Of a stretch of 64,000 nt of DNA, positions 52,946-61,442 are shown in pieces. A model generated the notes under the pieces. It saw only the letters and a program-made list of their open reading frames with translations. It was not told the origin of the DNA and did no database searches. The position numbers and the translations under genes are program-made. Origin of the DNA: Mycobacterium sp. Root265. GTDB taxonomy: Bacteria; Actinomycetota; Actinomycetes; Mycobacteriales; Mycobacteriaceae. The DNA lies in contig NZ_LMJA01000001.1 in NCBI RefSeq assembly GCF_001428895.1, positions 63,150-127,149 on the forward strand. The letters run 5' to 3'. Each line of letters opens with the position of its first letter. Position 1 is the first letter of the stretch.

Positions 52946-53845
52946 ATGACTCCCTTGACAGATACCGTGGAGGGTACGGGTGTAGAGCGAATGGCGAAGG
53001 CCATCGACATCGTGGTCGGCGCTATTGCCAGCAAACAGAATGATCATCGCGAGAACTGTGATTGTGTGCGCGAAGCGGATATCGGTAGCGCGGTGGAGGG
53101 TACGGCTCGGCCGACCGTGACCGTCGTGATCCCGACCCGCAACGAGGCGCGGAACCTGCCCTATGTCGCAAAACGGATGCCCCCGGTCGACCAGATCATC
53201 GTCGTCGACGGTTCATCGGTCGACAATACGATCGAGGTTGCCCGCCAATTGTGGCCGGATGCGCTGATCATCAACCAGTCCCGACGCGGCAAGGGCAATG
53301 CACTGGCATGCGCCTTCGAGGTGAGCACGTGCGACATCGTGGTGATGATCGATGCCGACGGGTCCACCGACCCGGCCGAGATCCCGGATTTCGTTGCGGC
53401 ACTGGTGTCGGGCGCCGACTTCGCGAAAGGCAGCCGCTTCACGAGCTCCGGTGGCAGCGATGACATCACCCAGCTGCGGCGGCTCGGGAACAAGGGTCTC
53501 AACTGGCTGGTGAACCAGCTGTTTGCCACGAAATTCACCGATCTTTGCTACGGGTACAACGCTTTCTGGCGCGAGCACCTCACGGTGCTCGATCTGCCCC
53601 GCACGGATGTCCAGGAAGCGCAATGGGGTGACGGGTTCGAGATCGAGACCGTCATCAACGTCCGCGTCGCCCGCAACGGACTGAAGATCAAAGAGGTCAG
53701 CAGTTTCGAGGGAAAGCGCATCTACGGGCGCAGCAACCTCAATGCGGTGACCGACGGTCTGCGGGTGCTGCGCACGATAGGTCGCGAACGTCGACTGCAT
53801 CGTTCTGCCACCGCGCCGGCAAAAGCGCCGGCGACATCGCGATGA
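52946..53845 (+). CDS. family 2 glycosyltransferase (GT-A fold)
   Basis: A 299-residue inverting-type glycosyltransferase. Residues about 56-250 carry the GT-A fold: VTVVIPTRNEARNL, IIVVDGSSVDNT, the SRRGKGNAL motif and the metal-binding DxD in MIDADGSTDP. It resembles polyprenyl-phosphate sugar transferases but lacks C-terminal membrane helices. The first 50 residues are unlike the family and more A/T-rich, so the true start may be later. It ends overlapping the FkbM gene by 4 bases (ATGA), so the two work together, probably on one glycan or glycolipid. Confidence 0.87.
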   Translation: MTPLTDTVEGTGVERMAKAIDIVVGAIASKQNDHRENCDCVREADIGSAVEGTARPTVTVVIPTRNEARNLPYVAKRMPPVDQIIVVDGSSVDNTIEVARQLWPDALIINQSRRGKGNALACAFEVSTCDIVVMIDADGSTDPAEIPDFVAALVSGADFAKGSRFTSSGGSDDITQLRRLGNKGLNWLVNQLFATKFTDLCYGYNAFWREHLTVLDLPRTDVQEAQWGDGFEIETVINVRVARNGLKIKEVSSFEGKRIYGRSNLNAVTDGLRVLRTIGRERRLHRSATAPAKAPATSR

Positions 53846-54663
53846 CGAAATTCCGTGAAAAGCTGGGGCACACGCTGTCGCTCGCGCAGAGCATCGGCAC
53901 CCTGTCCGCGCTGAATCTCGTGGCGCGACGCTCACTCGGCATGGCCAAACCCGTTGCGGTCACCTGCGGTGCGCATCGGCTGACGGTTCGCCCGCTGGAC
54001 AGTGACCCGTTCGTGCTCGCCCAGATCTTCACCGAGCGTGAGTATGACGCACGCCCGTTCTGGATGGAGCGGCTGAACGCCGTGGCGGCACAGTTGCGGC
54101 AGGCCGGACAGGTCCCGCTGATCATCGATGCCGGCGCGAATGTCGGCTACTCCGCGCTGTATCTGGCCGAACACTTCCCGGACGCCGTCATCCTCGCGGT
54201 GGAGCCGGACCGCCACTGCGTCGATCTCATCGAACGCAACTGTGCAGGCAACCCCAGGATCAGGCCCGTTCATGCGGCGGTGTGGAGCCACGAGAACGGC
54301 GTCGACCTGACAACGCGGGACGAGGGCTCCTGGGCCAACCGGGTGACCGATATCGGGACGACGCCCTCGGTGACGCTCGAGACGCTGATCGCCGAGATCC
54401 CGGACGCCGCGCCTTTCATCGTGAAGCTCGACATCGAGGGCGCGGAATCCGAGGTCTGCCAGGCCTCCCCGGGGGCCGTGGCGTCCTTCGCGTGCATCAT
54501 GATCGAGCCCCACGACTGGATGCTGCCGGGATCAGGCGGCCTTGCCCCGCTCTATGAAGCGGTCGCGGGTAAGAAGATGGACACCCTCATCCGGGACGAA
54601 ACCCTGATGCTCTTCGACTGTGCCGTGCTGGAACAGTTCAGTGCGGTGACGATCACTCACTGA
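53842..54663 (+). CDS. FkbM-family SAM-dependent methyltransferase
   Basis: A 273-residue methyltransferase. SAM motif I is IIDAGANVGYSALYLAE, followed by AVEPDRHCVDLIERN and the FkbM block FIVKLDIEGAESEV. FkbM enzymes O-methylate sugars or polyketide hydroxyls, for example in glycopeptidolipids. ATG at 53842 overlaps the preceding glycosyltransferase stop. The likely job is methylation of a sugar added by its partner (inference from pairing). Confidence 0.88.
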   Translation: MTKFREKLGHTLSLAQSIGTLSALNLVARRSLGMAKPVAVTCGAHRLTVRPLDSDPFVLAQIFTEREYDARPFWMERLNAVAAQLRQAGQVPLIIDAGANVGYSALYLAEHFPDAVILAVEPDRHCVDLIERNCAGNPRIRPVHAAVWSHENGVDLTTRDEGSWANRVTDIGTTPSVTLETLIAEIPDAAPFIVKLDIEGAESEVCQASPGAVASFACIMIEPHDWMLPGSGGLAPLYEAVAGKKMDTLIRDETLMLFDCAVLEQFSAVTITH

Positions 54664-54666
54664 CAC

Positions 54667-54686
54667 TGTCCGGAGTTTGCCGGACA
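54667..54686 (+). terminator. short hairpin after the FkbM gene
   Basis: TGTCCGG (54667-54673) and CCGGACA (54680-54686) form a 7-bp stem with the loop AGTTTG, 3 bases after the FkbM stop. The stem is GC-rich but short and is followed by TTGTG rather than a T run, so this is a weak terminator candidate. Confidence 0.4.
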
Positions 54687-54798
54687 TTGTGCGAAACACG
54701 CTGCGTTGCAGCGTTAATTGGCCATAGCGGCCGCCGCCGGGTAGAAGCACGTCCGTTCGGAACCACCACGAAGCGTGTCTTCGGCGTGCGTAATGACG

Positions 54799-54812
54799 GT
54801 TCCTGAAGGAAC
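54799..54812. promoter_or_regulatory. 14-base dyad and candidate promoter upstream of the secreted repeat protein
   Basis: GTTCCTGAAGGAAC is symmetric except for its central GA. Just downstream, GTGACG (54823-54828) and TATTGT (54845-54850) could be -35 and -10 elements with a 16-base spacer, which would place transcription start about 70 bases before the gene at 54927. The dyad would then lie just upstream of the promoter, where an activator or repressor could bind. All by eye. Confidence 0.3.
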
Positions 54813-54926
54813 TTTCAGCAAAGTGACGCGTGCGCAGGGGTAGGTATTGTCACCTGCTCTGCGCTGCAATAACATTCGCGACAGCCACATATGGCTAATC
54901 ACCCCTCAAGTTAATTTAGGAGAACC

Positions 54927-56486
54927 GTGTCACTCGCTGTTCACGCGGACTCGGGGCGCGACTTCTGGTCTGCACCTTCGTCATCCGCACCTCTCAAGAA
55001 GAGGTTGCTACTCGCCTCGGTGGCGATGACGGGGGCGTCGGTCATCGCCGTTTCGCCCGTGGCATCCAACCTGCCGGCACTGGAAATCGCCCAGCAGCGC
55101 GCTGTCGATCTCGTTGCCTTCGAGAACCCGTTCGCGGTGCTGGCCGGCACGGTCTCGAACACGTTCAAGAACCTCAGTGCCCGCGGTGGCGAGATCAACG
55201 CCACCCTGATCCCCAACCTGTCGGCGATCCTGGGTAACAAGGAACTGCAGCGCGAACTCTCGGTCATCCTGTTCCGGCCGGAGACCGTGGCGCAACAGCT
55301 GCAGGACCGGTTGGCGGAGCATCAGGAGACCCTGCGGCTGGGTTATGAGCAGTCGCAGGCGGGTTGGGCGGCGCATACCGAGCTGCTCCCCGGGGTGATG
55401 GAGCGTGCGCAGGCCGAACTGCTGGCCGGACATTTCACCGAGGCGTTCGCTCATATCAACGACTGGTTCATCTTCGGTCTGGGCGCGGCCGGCTGGCCGC
55501 TGTACCCGAGCTTCGCGGTCCCGGGCCAGGTCGCCCGTGACGTCGGCGGCCCGGCCATCGGCGCCATCCTGGACGCCATGCTCGTCGGTGACACCACGCT
55601 GGCCGGCTACCCGCACGCCATCCTGGTTCCGTTCGTCAGCGCAATCTTCCGGTTCACCGACAGCCTCGACGAGATCCAGGTGGCGACCCAGGCCGGTGAC
55701 GTGGTGACCGCTCTCAGTCACATGATCAACCTGCCGGTGAAGGTGTTGGGCGCGTTCCTCAATGGATACACCCCGAGCATTGCGCCGGAGTGGTCGGTCT
55801 TCCCCGGGTTCCTGACCCCCGGCGGGCCGATCGACTCGTTCTTCGTGCAGTACCCGACGCTGATCGCCAAGGCGCTTGGGCTCATCCCGAAGACGACCAC
55901 TCAGACGGTCCAGGAGCCCACCGCGGCACTGGCCAAGGTGTCGTCGACCGACACGGTCGCCGATTCCGATCTGGTGACGCTGAGCGTCGAGACGGCCGCC
56001 GGCGGGGCCACCCCGGTCGAGTCGGTGGCAGTGAGTACCGAGACCGAGGAATCGGCCGAAACCACCGAGGAGACCGCGGTTTCCGAGGACGTCGTCACCG
56101 AGGACGTCGTCACCGAGGACGAGGTCGAGACGGTCGGCGAGGCCCCGGCCGAGACCGCGGTCGATCCGGTCGTCACCGAGACGGCCCCCGAGGCAGCAGC
56201 CGACGAGGCCGCCACGGAGACCCCGGACGCCAAGACCGACGCCAAGACGGACACCAAGGCGGATGCCAAGGATGACGCCGCTTGGGACAGCACGCCCGAT
56301 GCGAAGGCGGACAAGGCCGACGCCAAGGCTGACAAGGCGGACAAGGCCGACGCCAAGGCTGACAAGGCCGACAAGGCTGACGCCAAGTCGGACAAGAAGG
56401 CCGACAGCGCGTCGAGCAGCACCAGCTCGGACAGCAAGTCCAGCAGCAGCTCCTCGGGCAACTCCGGAAGCAGCAGCAGCGACTAG
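54927..56486 (+). CDS. secreted mycobacterial protein with acidic, Lys/Ala-repeat and Ser-rich tail
   Basis: A 519-residue exported protein. A long N-region (24 residues with basic LKKR) and hydrophobic core end at a VAS signal cleavage site near residue 47. Residues about 50-320 are a helical domain (ALEIAQQRAVDLVAFENPFAVL; NDWFIFGLGAAGWPLYPSFAVPG) like the mycobacterial family sometimes named outer-membrane porin GjpA; that link is from memory. Residues about 345-427 are Thr/Glu/Val-rich and acidic. Residues about 428-492 are Asp/Lys/Ala repeats and the last 27 are Ser/Gly. GTG at 54927 has AGGAG at 54918-54922. It stands alone between two hairpins. A cell-wall-spanning or surface role is plausible. 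Confidence 0.8.
   Translation: MSLAVHADSGRDFWSAPSSSAPLKKRLLLASVAMTGASVIAVSPVASNLPALEIAQQRAVDLVAFENPFAVLAGTVSNTFKNLSARGGEINATLIPNLSAILGNKELQRELSVILFRPETVAQQLQDRLAEHQETLRLGYEQSQAGWAAHTELLPGVMERAQAELLAGHFTEAFAHINDWFIFGLGAAGWPLYPSFAVPGQVARDVGGPAIGAILDAMLVGDTTLAGYPHAILVPFVSAIFRFTDSLDEIQVATQAGDVVTALSHMINLPVKVLGAFLNGYTPSIAPEWSVFPGFLTPGGPIDSFFVQYPTLIAKALGLIPKTTTQTVQEPTAALAKVSSTDTVADSDLVTLSVETAAGGATPVESVAVSTETEESAETTEETAVSEDVVTEDVVTEDEVETVGEAPAETAVDPVVTETAPEAAADEAATETPDAKTDAKTDTKADAKDDAAWDSTPDAKADKADAKADKADKADAKADKADKADAKSDKKADSASSSTSSDSKSSSSSSGNSGSSSSD
56311..56400 (+). repeat. 30-bp tandem repeat, three units, coding for DKADAKADKA
   Basis: The units 56311-56340 and 56341-56370 differ by a single base, and 56371-56400 is a diverged third copy. 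They encode ten-residue blocks of Asp, Lys and Ala in the tail of the secreted protein. The near identity suggests recent slippage or recombination, so unit number probably varies between strains. Confidence 0.85.
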
Positions 56487-56501
56487 TCTCCGCTGATCGC
56501 A

Positions 56502-56531
56502 GTACGGCCCCCTCTCCGGAGGGGGCCGTAC
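56502..56531. terminator. 13-bp perfect GC-rich hairpin between convergent genes
   Basis: GTACGGCCCCCTC (56502-56514) and GAGGGGGCCGTAC (56519-56531) pair perfectly around the loop TCCG. It begins 16 bases after the stop of the secreted-protein gene and ends 41 bases before the stop of the minus-strand fusion gene, so it can serve both. No long T run follows. Confidence 0.8.
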
Positions 56532-56571
56532 GTCGTTTCGGGGGCAGTGCGCCCGGGGGAGTCCTCAGCGG

Positions 56572-59500
56572 TCAGAGCTGGTTCTGCTCCGCGGTGATCA
56601 TGTCGACGACCCGGCCGACATGCGGTTCACGCACCACCGAGTCGTGGTCACAGTTGATCCGCTGAACCGTGAGTGCGCCGGTGAGCACCTGCGGCCACAC
56701 CCGGTCGTCATCGCGGTTGAAGCTGCTGAGCACCAGCAGAGTTCGGCCCGGATACGGCTTCGGCCGGTGCAGTCGGCCCACCCGGACACCGACCTCCCGT
56801 AGCGCGGCGACCTTCTCCTCGGGTGTGCCGTCGATGATGCCGGCCATCGGCAGCCACAGCCGCTGACGCCACAGCACGGCCGCGGCCGCCGGCGGCTGCT
56901 CCAGCAGTGTCGATCCGACATCGGGCAGCTCACGCCGTGCGGCGCGGACCGTACGAGGCGGCAGGAAGGGATCGAGCAGGGTGACCAGTTCCACCTCGTG
57001 ACCCAGCGCCCTCAGCCGGTTCGCGATGTCGATCGCGATGAAAGCGCCCAGGGAGTGCCCGGCCAGGGTGTAGGGCCCTGTCGGCTGCAGCGCCAACAGA
57101 TCCCGCAGATGGCGCCGGGCTGCGCGACCGATCGTCCAGTCGGGGAACGCCCGGTTCTCCAGCCCCTGCGCCTGGAAGGCGACGACGGCGGTGTCCCGGT
57201 CCAGGCGGTCGGTCAGCGGTACGAACGACAGTGCCGAGGCGCCCGCACCCGCGAAGCAGAACAAGGTCTTTCGGGTGCTGTCGGTCGGGGGGCGCAGCAG
57301 CACCGTTGTCGGCGCGATCCGCTTGTCCCGGCCGACGGCATCGCCGGCCAGGCGTCCCGCCACGACCTCGGTGAACTTCGCGACGGTCGGTGCGACCGCC
57401 AGGTCCGAGGAGGCCAGCCGCACGCCGTGCTGCTCGCCGACCAGGCTGATCATCTGCTGGACGTTCAGCGAATCCCCGCCCAGCGCATAGAAATTCTCGT
57501 CGCGTCCGACCTGACTCAGGCGCAGGACATCCGACCACGCGGTGGCGACCTCGGTCTCCAGACCGGGTTCGGCGGGCACGATCGGCCCGCGGGTCGGCGC
57601 GGGCAGTGCTCTGCGGTCGACCTTTCCGCGTTCGTTGCGGGGCAGGGCCTCCAGCATCACGACATGCGTCGGAACCATCCAGGCGGGCAGCCTGGTGTGC
57701 AACTGGGCACGCACGTCGGCCACCGCGGGGCTGCGGATCTCGGGATCGGGCGCCACATACGCGGTCAGTACCGGTGTCTCGGCGAGTTGGTCGGCGACCA
57801 CCAGCGCCTCCCGGATCCCGGGGCAGTCGAGCAGGGCGGCCTCCACCTCGGCCGGTTCGACCAGGTACCCGCGGATCTTCACCGCGGCATCCACCCGCCC
57901 GAGCACCACGAGCACGCCGTCATCGGTGATGCGGGCGCGGTCGTTGGTGACGAATGTGCGGCTGCCGTCCGGGTTCTCGGTGAAGGTCGTGGAGGCGCTG
58001 TCGGGTTTGAGGTAGCCGGCGGCCAGGTACGGCGAGGTGACCGTCAACTGGCCGTGATCGTCGATGCCGAGTTGCTTGTGCGGTACCGCGACGCCGGCCG
58101 GGATGACACCGGCCGGGATCTCGTCGCCCGGCCAGATGTCGAAGTGCGCGATGCCCAGTGTCTCCGACGAGCCCGCCCAGTTGGTGAGCCCGGCATGGGG
58201 CGCGAGCTCGCGGGCCCGGCGGACCACGTTGCTGTAGATGGGTTCCCCGGTGGTGACGATGCGCTGCACCCGGTGCAGGACGCGATCGCCGGCGGCCTCG
58301 GTCAGCGACTGCAGGAACGACGGCGTGCACATCACGATATCGGTGTCGGCGAGCCGGTCGATCGCGGCTTCGGGGGTGCAGTTGCGGGGATCGATGGCGA
58401 TGATCTCGGCACCCGACAGCAATGCCCCCACCAGCACGTTGAGCCCGGCCGCGAAACTCACCGGCATGCACAGTGCGACCTTGCTGTCCTCGACGATGCC
58501 GAACCGGTCGCGATGCAGAATCCAGTCGCTCAACCAGGTTCCGTGCACATGCAGCACGGCCTTGGGCTCACCGGAGGATCCGGAGGTGAACTGGATGCTG
58601 GTCACCGTCTGCCTGCCGAGGACAGGCGCGGCTGTGGACGGTCCGGTCGGTTGCGGCGGCCTGGCGGCCGGCCACACCGTGTGGTCCTTGCCGAGTTCGT
58701 GTCCCAGCGGGTTGCCGGCGTCGTCCATGACGATGGTGTCGAGTCGGTAGCCCTGCTCCCGCAGCGCGTCGAAGATGTGCGTCATCCGGTCCTGCGGCAG
58801 TGCGGGATCCAGCGGGACCAGCGGTGCGCCGGCGGCGAAACTGCCGAGGACCACCGCGGTGGTGTGCGGGTTCAGATCGCCCACCATGGCCAGGGCGGAC
58901 CCGGCCTCGTCACGCGCACGCAGCGCCGACGTCCACGCCGCGGCGGCCGATCGCAGCGCACCGTAGGTGATCGATCCGTGCTCGGTGCGCAGCGCCACCT
59001 GGTTGTGCTTCTGCTCGGCGATCTGCTCGAAACGCTGGCTCACCGAATCGAATTCGATCGGAGCTACATGCGAGAGATCGGGCCGGACGACGGCCCGCAC
59101 CGGACTGTCGAGGGTCTGCCCGCGCGGGGTCGCCGCAACCTTGCGCAGCAGCGCCACGGTGGGGAGCAGGACGACCAGCGTGATGAGCAGCTCGCCGGCG
59201 ACGTAGGTGTATCCGACCGCGTTGATACCCCAGCGCGGCGTGGTGAGAATGACGCCGACGACCACCAGCACACCCAGCAGCACCTGCGAGATGACGGCCA
59301 GCCGCAGTGTGCGTTGCAGGCGCGCCAGCGCGGTGTAGATCGTGGTCAGCGCGACGGCGGGCAGCACCAGCGCCATGATCCTGATCAGCGTGGTCCCGTT
59401 CTCCGCGTACCGCGGACCCAGGATGCCCAGGATGAACGGCGCCAACACCATCAGCGTCACACAGCCCGCCACCGCAGATCCGCCACACAGCAGGACGAAT

Positions 59501-60486
59501 CGCTTGGTGCAGGCCCGCACATCGGCTCCGGGCGTCGATGCCGCGGCGATGAACGGGGCCGACGTCGCGACGATCAGGGCGCCGAGGGTGTTGACCACCA
59601 ACCAGCACATCGAGAAATAGGCGTTCATCTCGGTGCCCAGTTGCGCGACGACGATGAGCGGCACCAGGAGCGGGACGATCACGTTGATGGCGTTGATGGC
59701 ATAGGAGCTGGCGAAGAAGGTGAACAGCTCGCGGCGGGCCGGCAGGTTCGGCGTCCCGGTCCGGGTGCCGGTCTCGCGGCGGATGATGACGACCGCGATG
59801 ACGGCCGTGATGGCGGCCGCCGGCAGCACCCAGGACCAGACGATCGCGGCGCCGGTCGCCAGCGGGATGAGCGCGGCGACGACAATCAGCTTTACCGTGG
59901 ACTGACTGATGTTCTTGATCGCGATCGTGCGCGCCCGGCTCAACCCGATCAGGATCTGATCCTGCAGGGCGTAGATCGCCAGGACCGCGACGAACAGCGG
60001 GAAGAGCAGCATCTCAACCCAATTCGGGAAGAGCTGTGTCCGCGGCCCCACGCCGAGGAAGATGACTCCGAACAGCAGCGCGGCGCAGGCGACGAACGCG
60101 GTGCCCTCGTGCACCAGGCGCTGGGTGCGTGCCCCTGCCAGGGGCAGAAACCGCTCGTAGAGGCTGCCGAGGCTGAAGTTCGCGAGGATGGCGATCAGGG
60201 TCGCCGAGGAGATGATGGCCGAGGCGCGGCCGACCTCCGCGGTGTCATAGCCGCGCGCTGCCACCGTCCAGAAGACGAACCCGAGGATGCCGGTCGCTGC
60301 GCTCGATGTCATCACCGCGACGATGTCGATACCGAGACCGCCGCCCTTGTCGTGTGGGCCCGGATTCCGTGGCAGCACGGGGTCGGCTCCGGAACCCGTC
60401 ACCGCGGCGACCGGCGCCCCCAGTTCGTCAGCCAGAGTGGGTTTTTGCTGCGTGCGCAGGGCGTCGGGGCTGCCAGTGGTCGGCAT
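56572..60486 (-). CDS. flippase fused to NRPS-like adenylation-carrier-thioesterase module
   Basis: A single 1304-residue frame with two unrelated halves. Residues about 51-450 have about 12-14 membrane segments in the pattern of MOP/Wzx-type polysaccharide flippases (GIDIVAVMTSSAATGILGFV at the start). Residues about 480-960 are an AMP-binding domain: P-loop FTSGSSGEPKA (633-643), GRVDAAVKIRGY (863-874) and catalytic Lys955 in RNERGKVDRR. A carrier domain (about 975-1045) has GGDSL with Ser1006 for phosphopantetheine. A thioesterase domain (about 1073-1300) has GHSLG (Ser1145), D1172 and H1281. There is no condensation domain. The usual substrate-anchoring Asp of amino-acid adenylation domains is Ala679. 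An iron-box-like site lies upstream. Likely role: activate, tether and release a small acyl unit at the membrane, linked to export (inference). Confidence 0.88.
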   Translation of the reverse strand: MPTTGSPDALRTQQKPTLADELGAPVAAVTGSGADPVLPRNPGPHDKGGGLGIDIVAVMTSSAATGILGFVFWTVAARGYDTAEVGRASAIISSATLIAILANFSLGSLYERFLPLAGARTQRLVHEGTAFVACAALLFGVIFLGVGPRTQLFPNWVEMLLFPLFVAVLAIYALQDQILIGLSRARTIAIKNISQSTVKLIVVAALIPLATGAAIVWSWVLPAAAITAVIAVVIIRRETGTRTGTPNLPARRELFTFFASSYAINAINVIVPLLVPLIVVAQLGTEMNAYFSMCWLVVNTLGALIVATSAPFIAAASTPGADVRACTKRFVLLCGGSAVAGCVTLMVLAPFILGILGPRYAENGTTLIRIMALVLPAVALTTIYTALARLQRTLRLAVISQVLLGVLVVVGVILTTPRWGINAVGYTYVAGELLITLVVLLPTVALLRKVAATPRGQTLDSPVRAVVRPDLSHVAPIEFDSVSQRFEQIAEQKHNQVALRTEHGSITYGALRSAAAAWTSALRARDEAGSALAMVGDLNPHTTAVVLGSFAAGAPLVPLDPALPQDRMTHIFDALREQGYRLDTIVMDDAGNPLGHELGKDHTVWPAARPPQPTGPSTAAPVLGRQTVTSIQFTSGSSGEPKAVLHVHGTWLSDWILHRDRFGIVEDSKVALCMPVSFAAGLNVLVGALLSGAEIIAIDPRNCTPEAAIDRLADTDIVMCTPSFLQSLTEAAGDRVLHRVQRIVTTGEPIYSNVVRRARELAPHAGLTNWAGSSETLGIAHFDIWPGDEIPAGVIPAGVAVPHKQLGIDDHGQLTVTSPYLAAGYLKPDSASTTFTENPDGSRTFVTNDRARITDDGVLVVLGRVDAAVKIRGYLVEPAEVEAALLDCPGIREALVVADQLAETPVLTAYVAPDPEIRSPAVADVRAQLHTRLPAWMVPTHVVMLEALPRNERGKVDRRALPAPTRGPIVPAEPGLETEVATAWSDVLRLSQVGRDENFYALGGDSLNVQQMISLVGEQHGVRLASSDLAVAPTVAKFTEVVAGRLAGDAVGRDKRIAPTTVLLRPPTDSTRKTLFCFAGAGASALSFVPLTDRLDRDTAVVAFQAQGLENRAFPDWTIGRAARRHLRDLLALQPTGPYTLAGHSLGAFIAIDIANRLRALGHEVELVTLLDPFLPPRTVRAARRELPDVGSTLLEQPPAAAAVLWRQRLWLPMAGIIDGTPEEKVAALREVGVRVGRLHRPKPYPGRTLLVLSSFNRDDDRVWPQVLTGALTVQRINCDHDSVVREPHVGRVVDMITAEQNQL

Positions 60487-60561
60487 GGGGGTGTGGTCCT
60501 AGCGGGAGGTGTGAGAGGGCGGGGAGTGCCGCCGAAAAGGAGAATACTGACTCGACGCAGA

Positions 60562-60580
60562 ATTGGTTAGCCTACCCAAA
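60562..60580. promoter_or_regulatory. IdeR/DtxR-type iron box
   Basis: ATTGGTTAGCCTACCCAAA matches 15 of 19 positions of the mycobacterial IdeR consensus TTAGGTTAGCCTAACCTAA (a palindrome, so orientation does not matter). It lies 76 bases upstream of the fusion-gene ATG (60486) and 178 bases upstream of the DUF998 gene on the other strand. IdeR with Fe2+ represses siderophore and iron-uptake genes through such boxes, so the fusion gene is probably induced by iron limitation. The match was scored by hand. Confidence 0.6.
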
Positions 60581-60757
60581 TCAGTGATGCGCATCATACT
60601 GGTAGAGGTAGCTGCCCAAACGGCGTCAGGTGTTGCTAATCTCCGGTGCAGTCGAGTCGAACTGCGTTGCGCTGACGGTTTTTCCGTTGCCCGGATGGCG
60701 AGCAACGCGTTTTGTGAGTCGTCTCTTGGTGATCAGGGAAAGCCTCCGCATCGGAGG

Positions 60758-61423
60758 ATGGTGAGATACGTGCGTCCGTTAGTTCCAGCCCGGCTCACCG
60801 GGTGGGTATCGCTGGTACCGCTGGTGTACTTCGCCGCCGAGTGGGTGGTCTCGGCTTCGTGGCGCGGTCTCTACGGCTACCGCGACGATCTGGTCGGGCC
60901 GCTGGGAATCGCGTTCTGCGGACCGGTGGGCAACTGGCCGTGCAGCGAGTTGTACCGGGTGATGAATGTCGGCTTGGTGGCAACGGGTTCGGCCATCGCC
61001 TTTGTCGCGGCCGGCCTGTTCGCACAACGTCTGACCGACCGCGGCACCGCCCTGCTGCTGCTGGTGTCGGGACTGGCCCTGGCCGCCGGTGGCGTGATCA
61101 CCCAGAACGTGAGCTACGCCTGGAACATCACCGCCACGGTGGTGTTCATGACGCTGGGATCGGTGAGCGCGCTGTTGATCGCGGTGACCTCGCCGGCCGA
61201 GATGTCGGGGGAGCGCCGCGGCATCGCGGTGGTCGCCGGCCTGACCGGACTGTTCGGATACCTCGTGTACGCGGGTGGGCAGGACATCTTCGGCCCCGGT
61301 GGGGCCCAGCGGCTGTGCATCTACGGAATTCTGGTCGTCGTCATCACCGTCGGGACCGCGGGATTCGTGACGGCACCGGTCCGGGACGGCGGCATGCGTG
61401 AGCTCGTCGAGCAAACACGATGA
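60758..61423 (+). CDS. DUF998-family membrane protein
   Basis: A polytopic protein of about 221 residues with six membrane segments. The YRDDLVGPLGIAFCG region followed by a cysteine and YRVMNVGLVATG is the pattern of DUF998, a family without known function. The start is uncertain: GGAGG (60753-60757) abuts ATG 60758, so GTG at 60761 or 60770 may be the true start. It is divergent from the flippase fusion gene and shares a 271-base control region with it. The next gene starts 19 bases after its stop, so they are likely co-transcribed. Confidence 0.75.
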   Translation: MVRYVRPLVPARLTGWVSLVPLVYFAAEWVVSASWRGLYGYRDDLVGPLGIAFCGPVGNWPCSELYRVMNVGLVATGSAIAFVAAGLFAQRLTDRGTALLLLVSGLALAAGGVITQNVSYAWNITATVVFMTLGSVSALLIAVTSPAEMSGERRGIAVVAGLTGLFGYLVYAGGQDIFGPGGAQRLCIYGILVVVITVGTAGFVTAPVRDGGMRELVEQTR

Positions 61424-61442
61424 ACGACAGGCGGTTCCGGCC

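Noticed and set aside
52771-53034. 87-codon minus-strand frame in the A/T-rich gap
   Set aside because: It overlaps the glycosyltransferase start and has no ribosome site or recognisable motif. It could be a gene remnant, but this cannot be supported.
56998-60570. 1190-codon open frame on the plus strand
   Set aside because: Antisense to the flippase-NRPS gene, whose motifs are unambiguous; the plus-strand product is low-complexity Arg/Asp/Gln/His with no motif.
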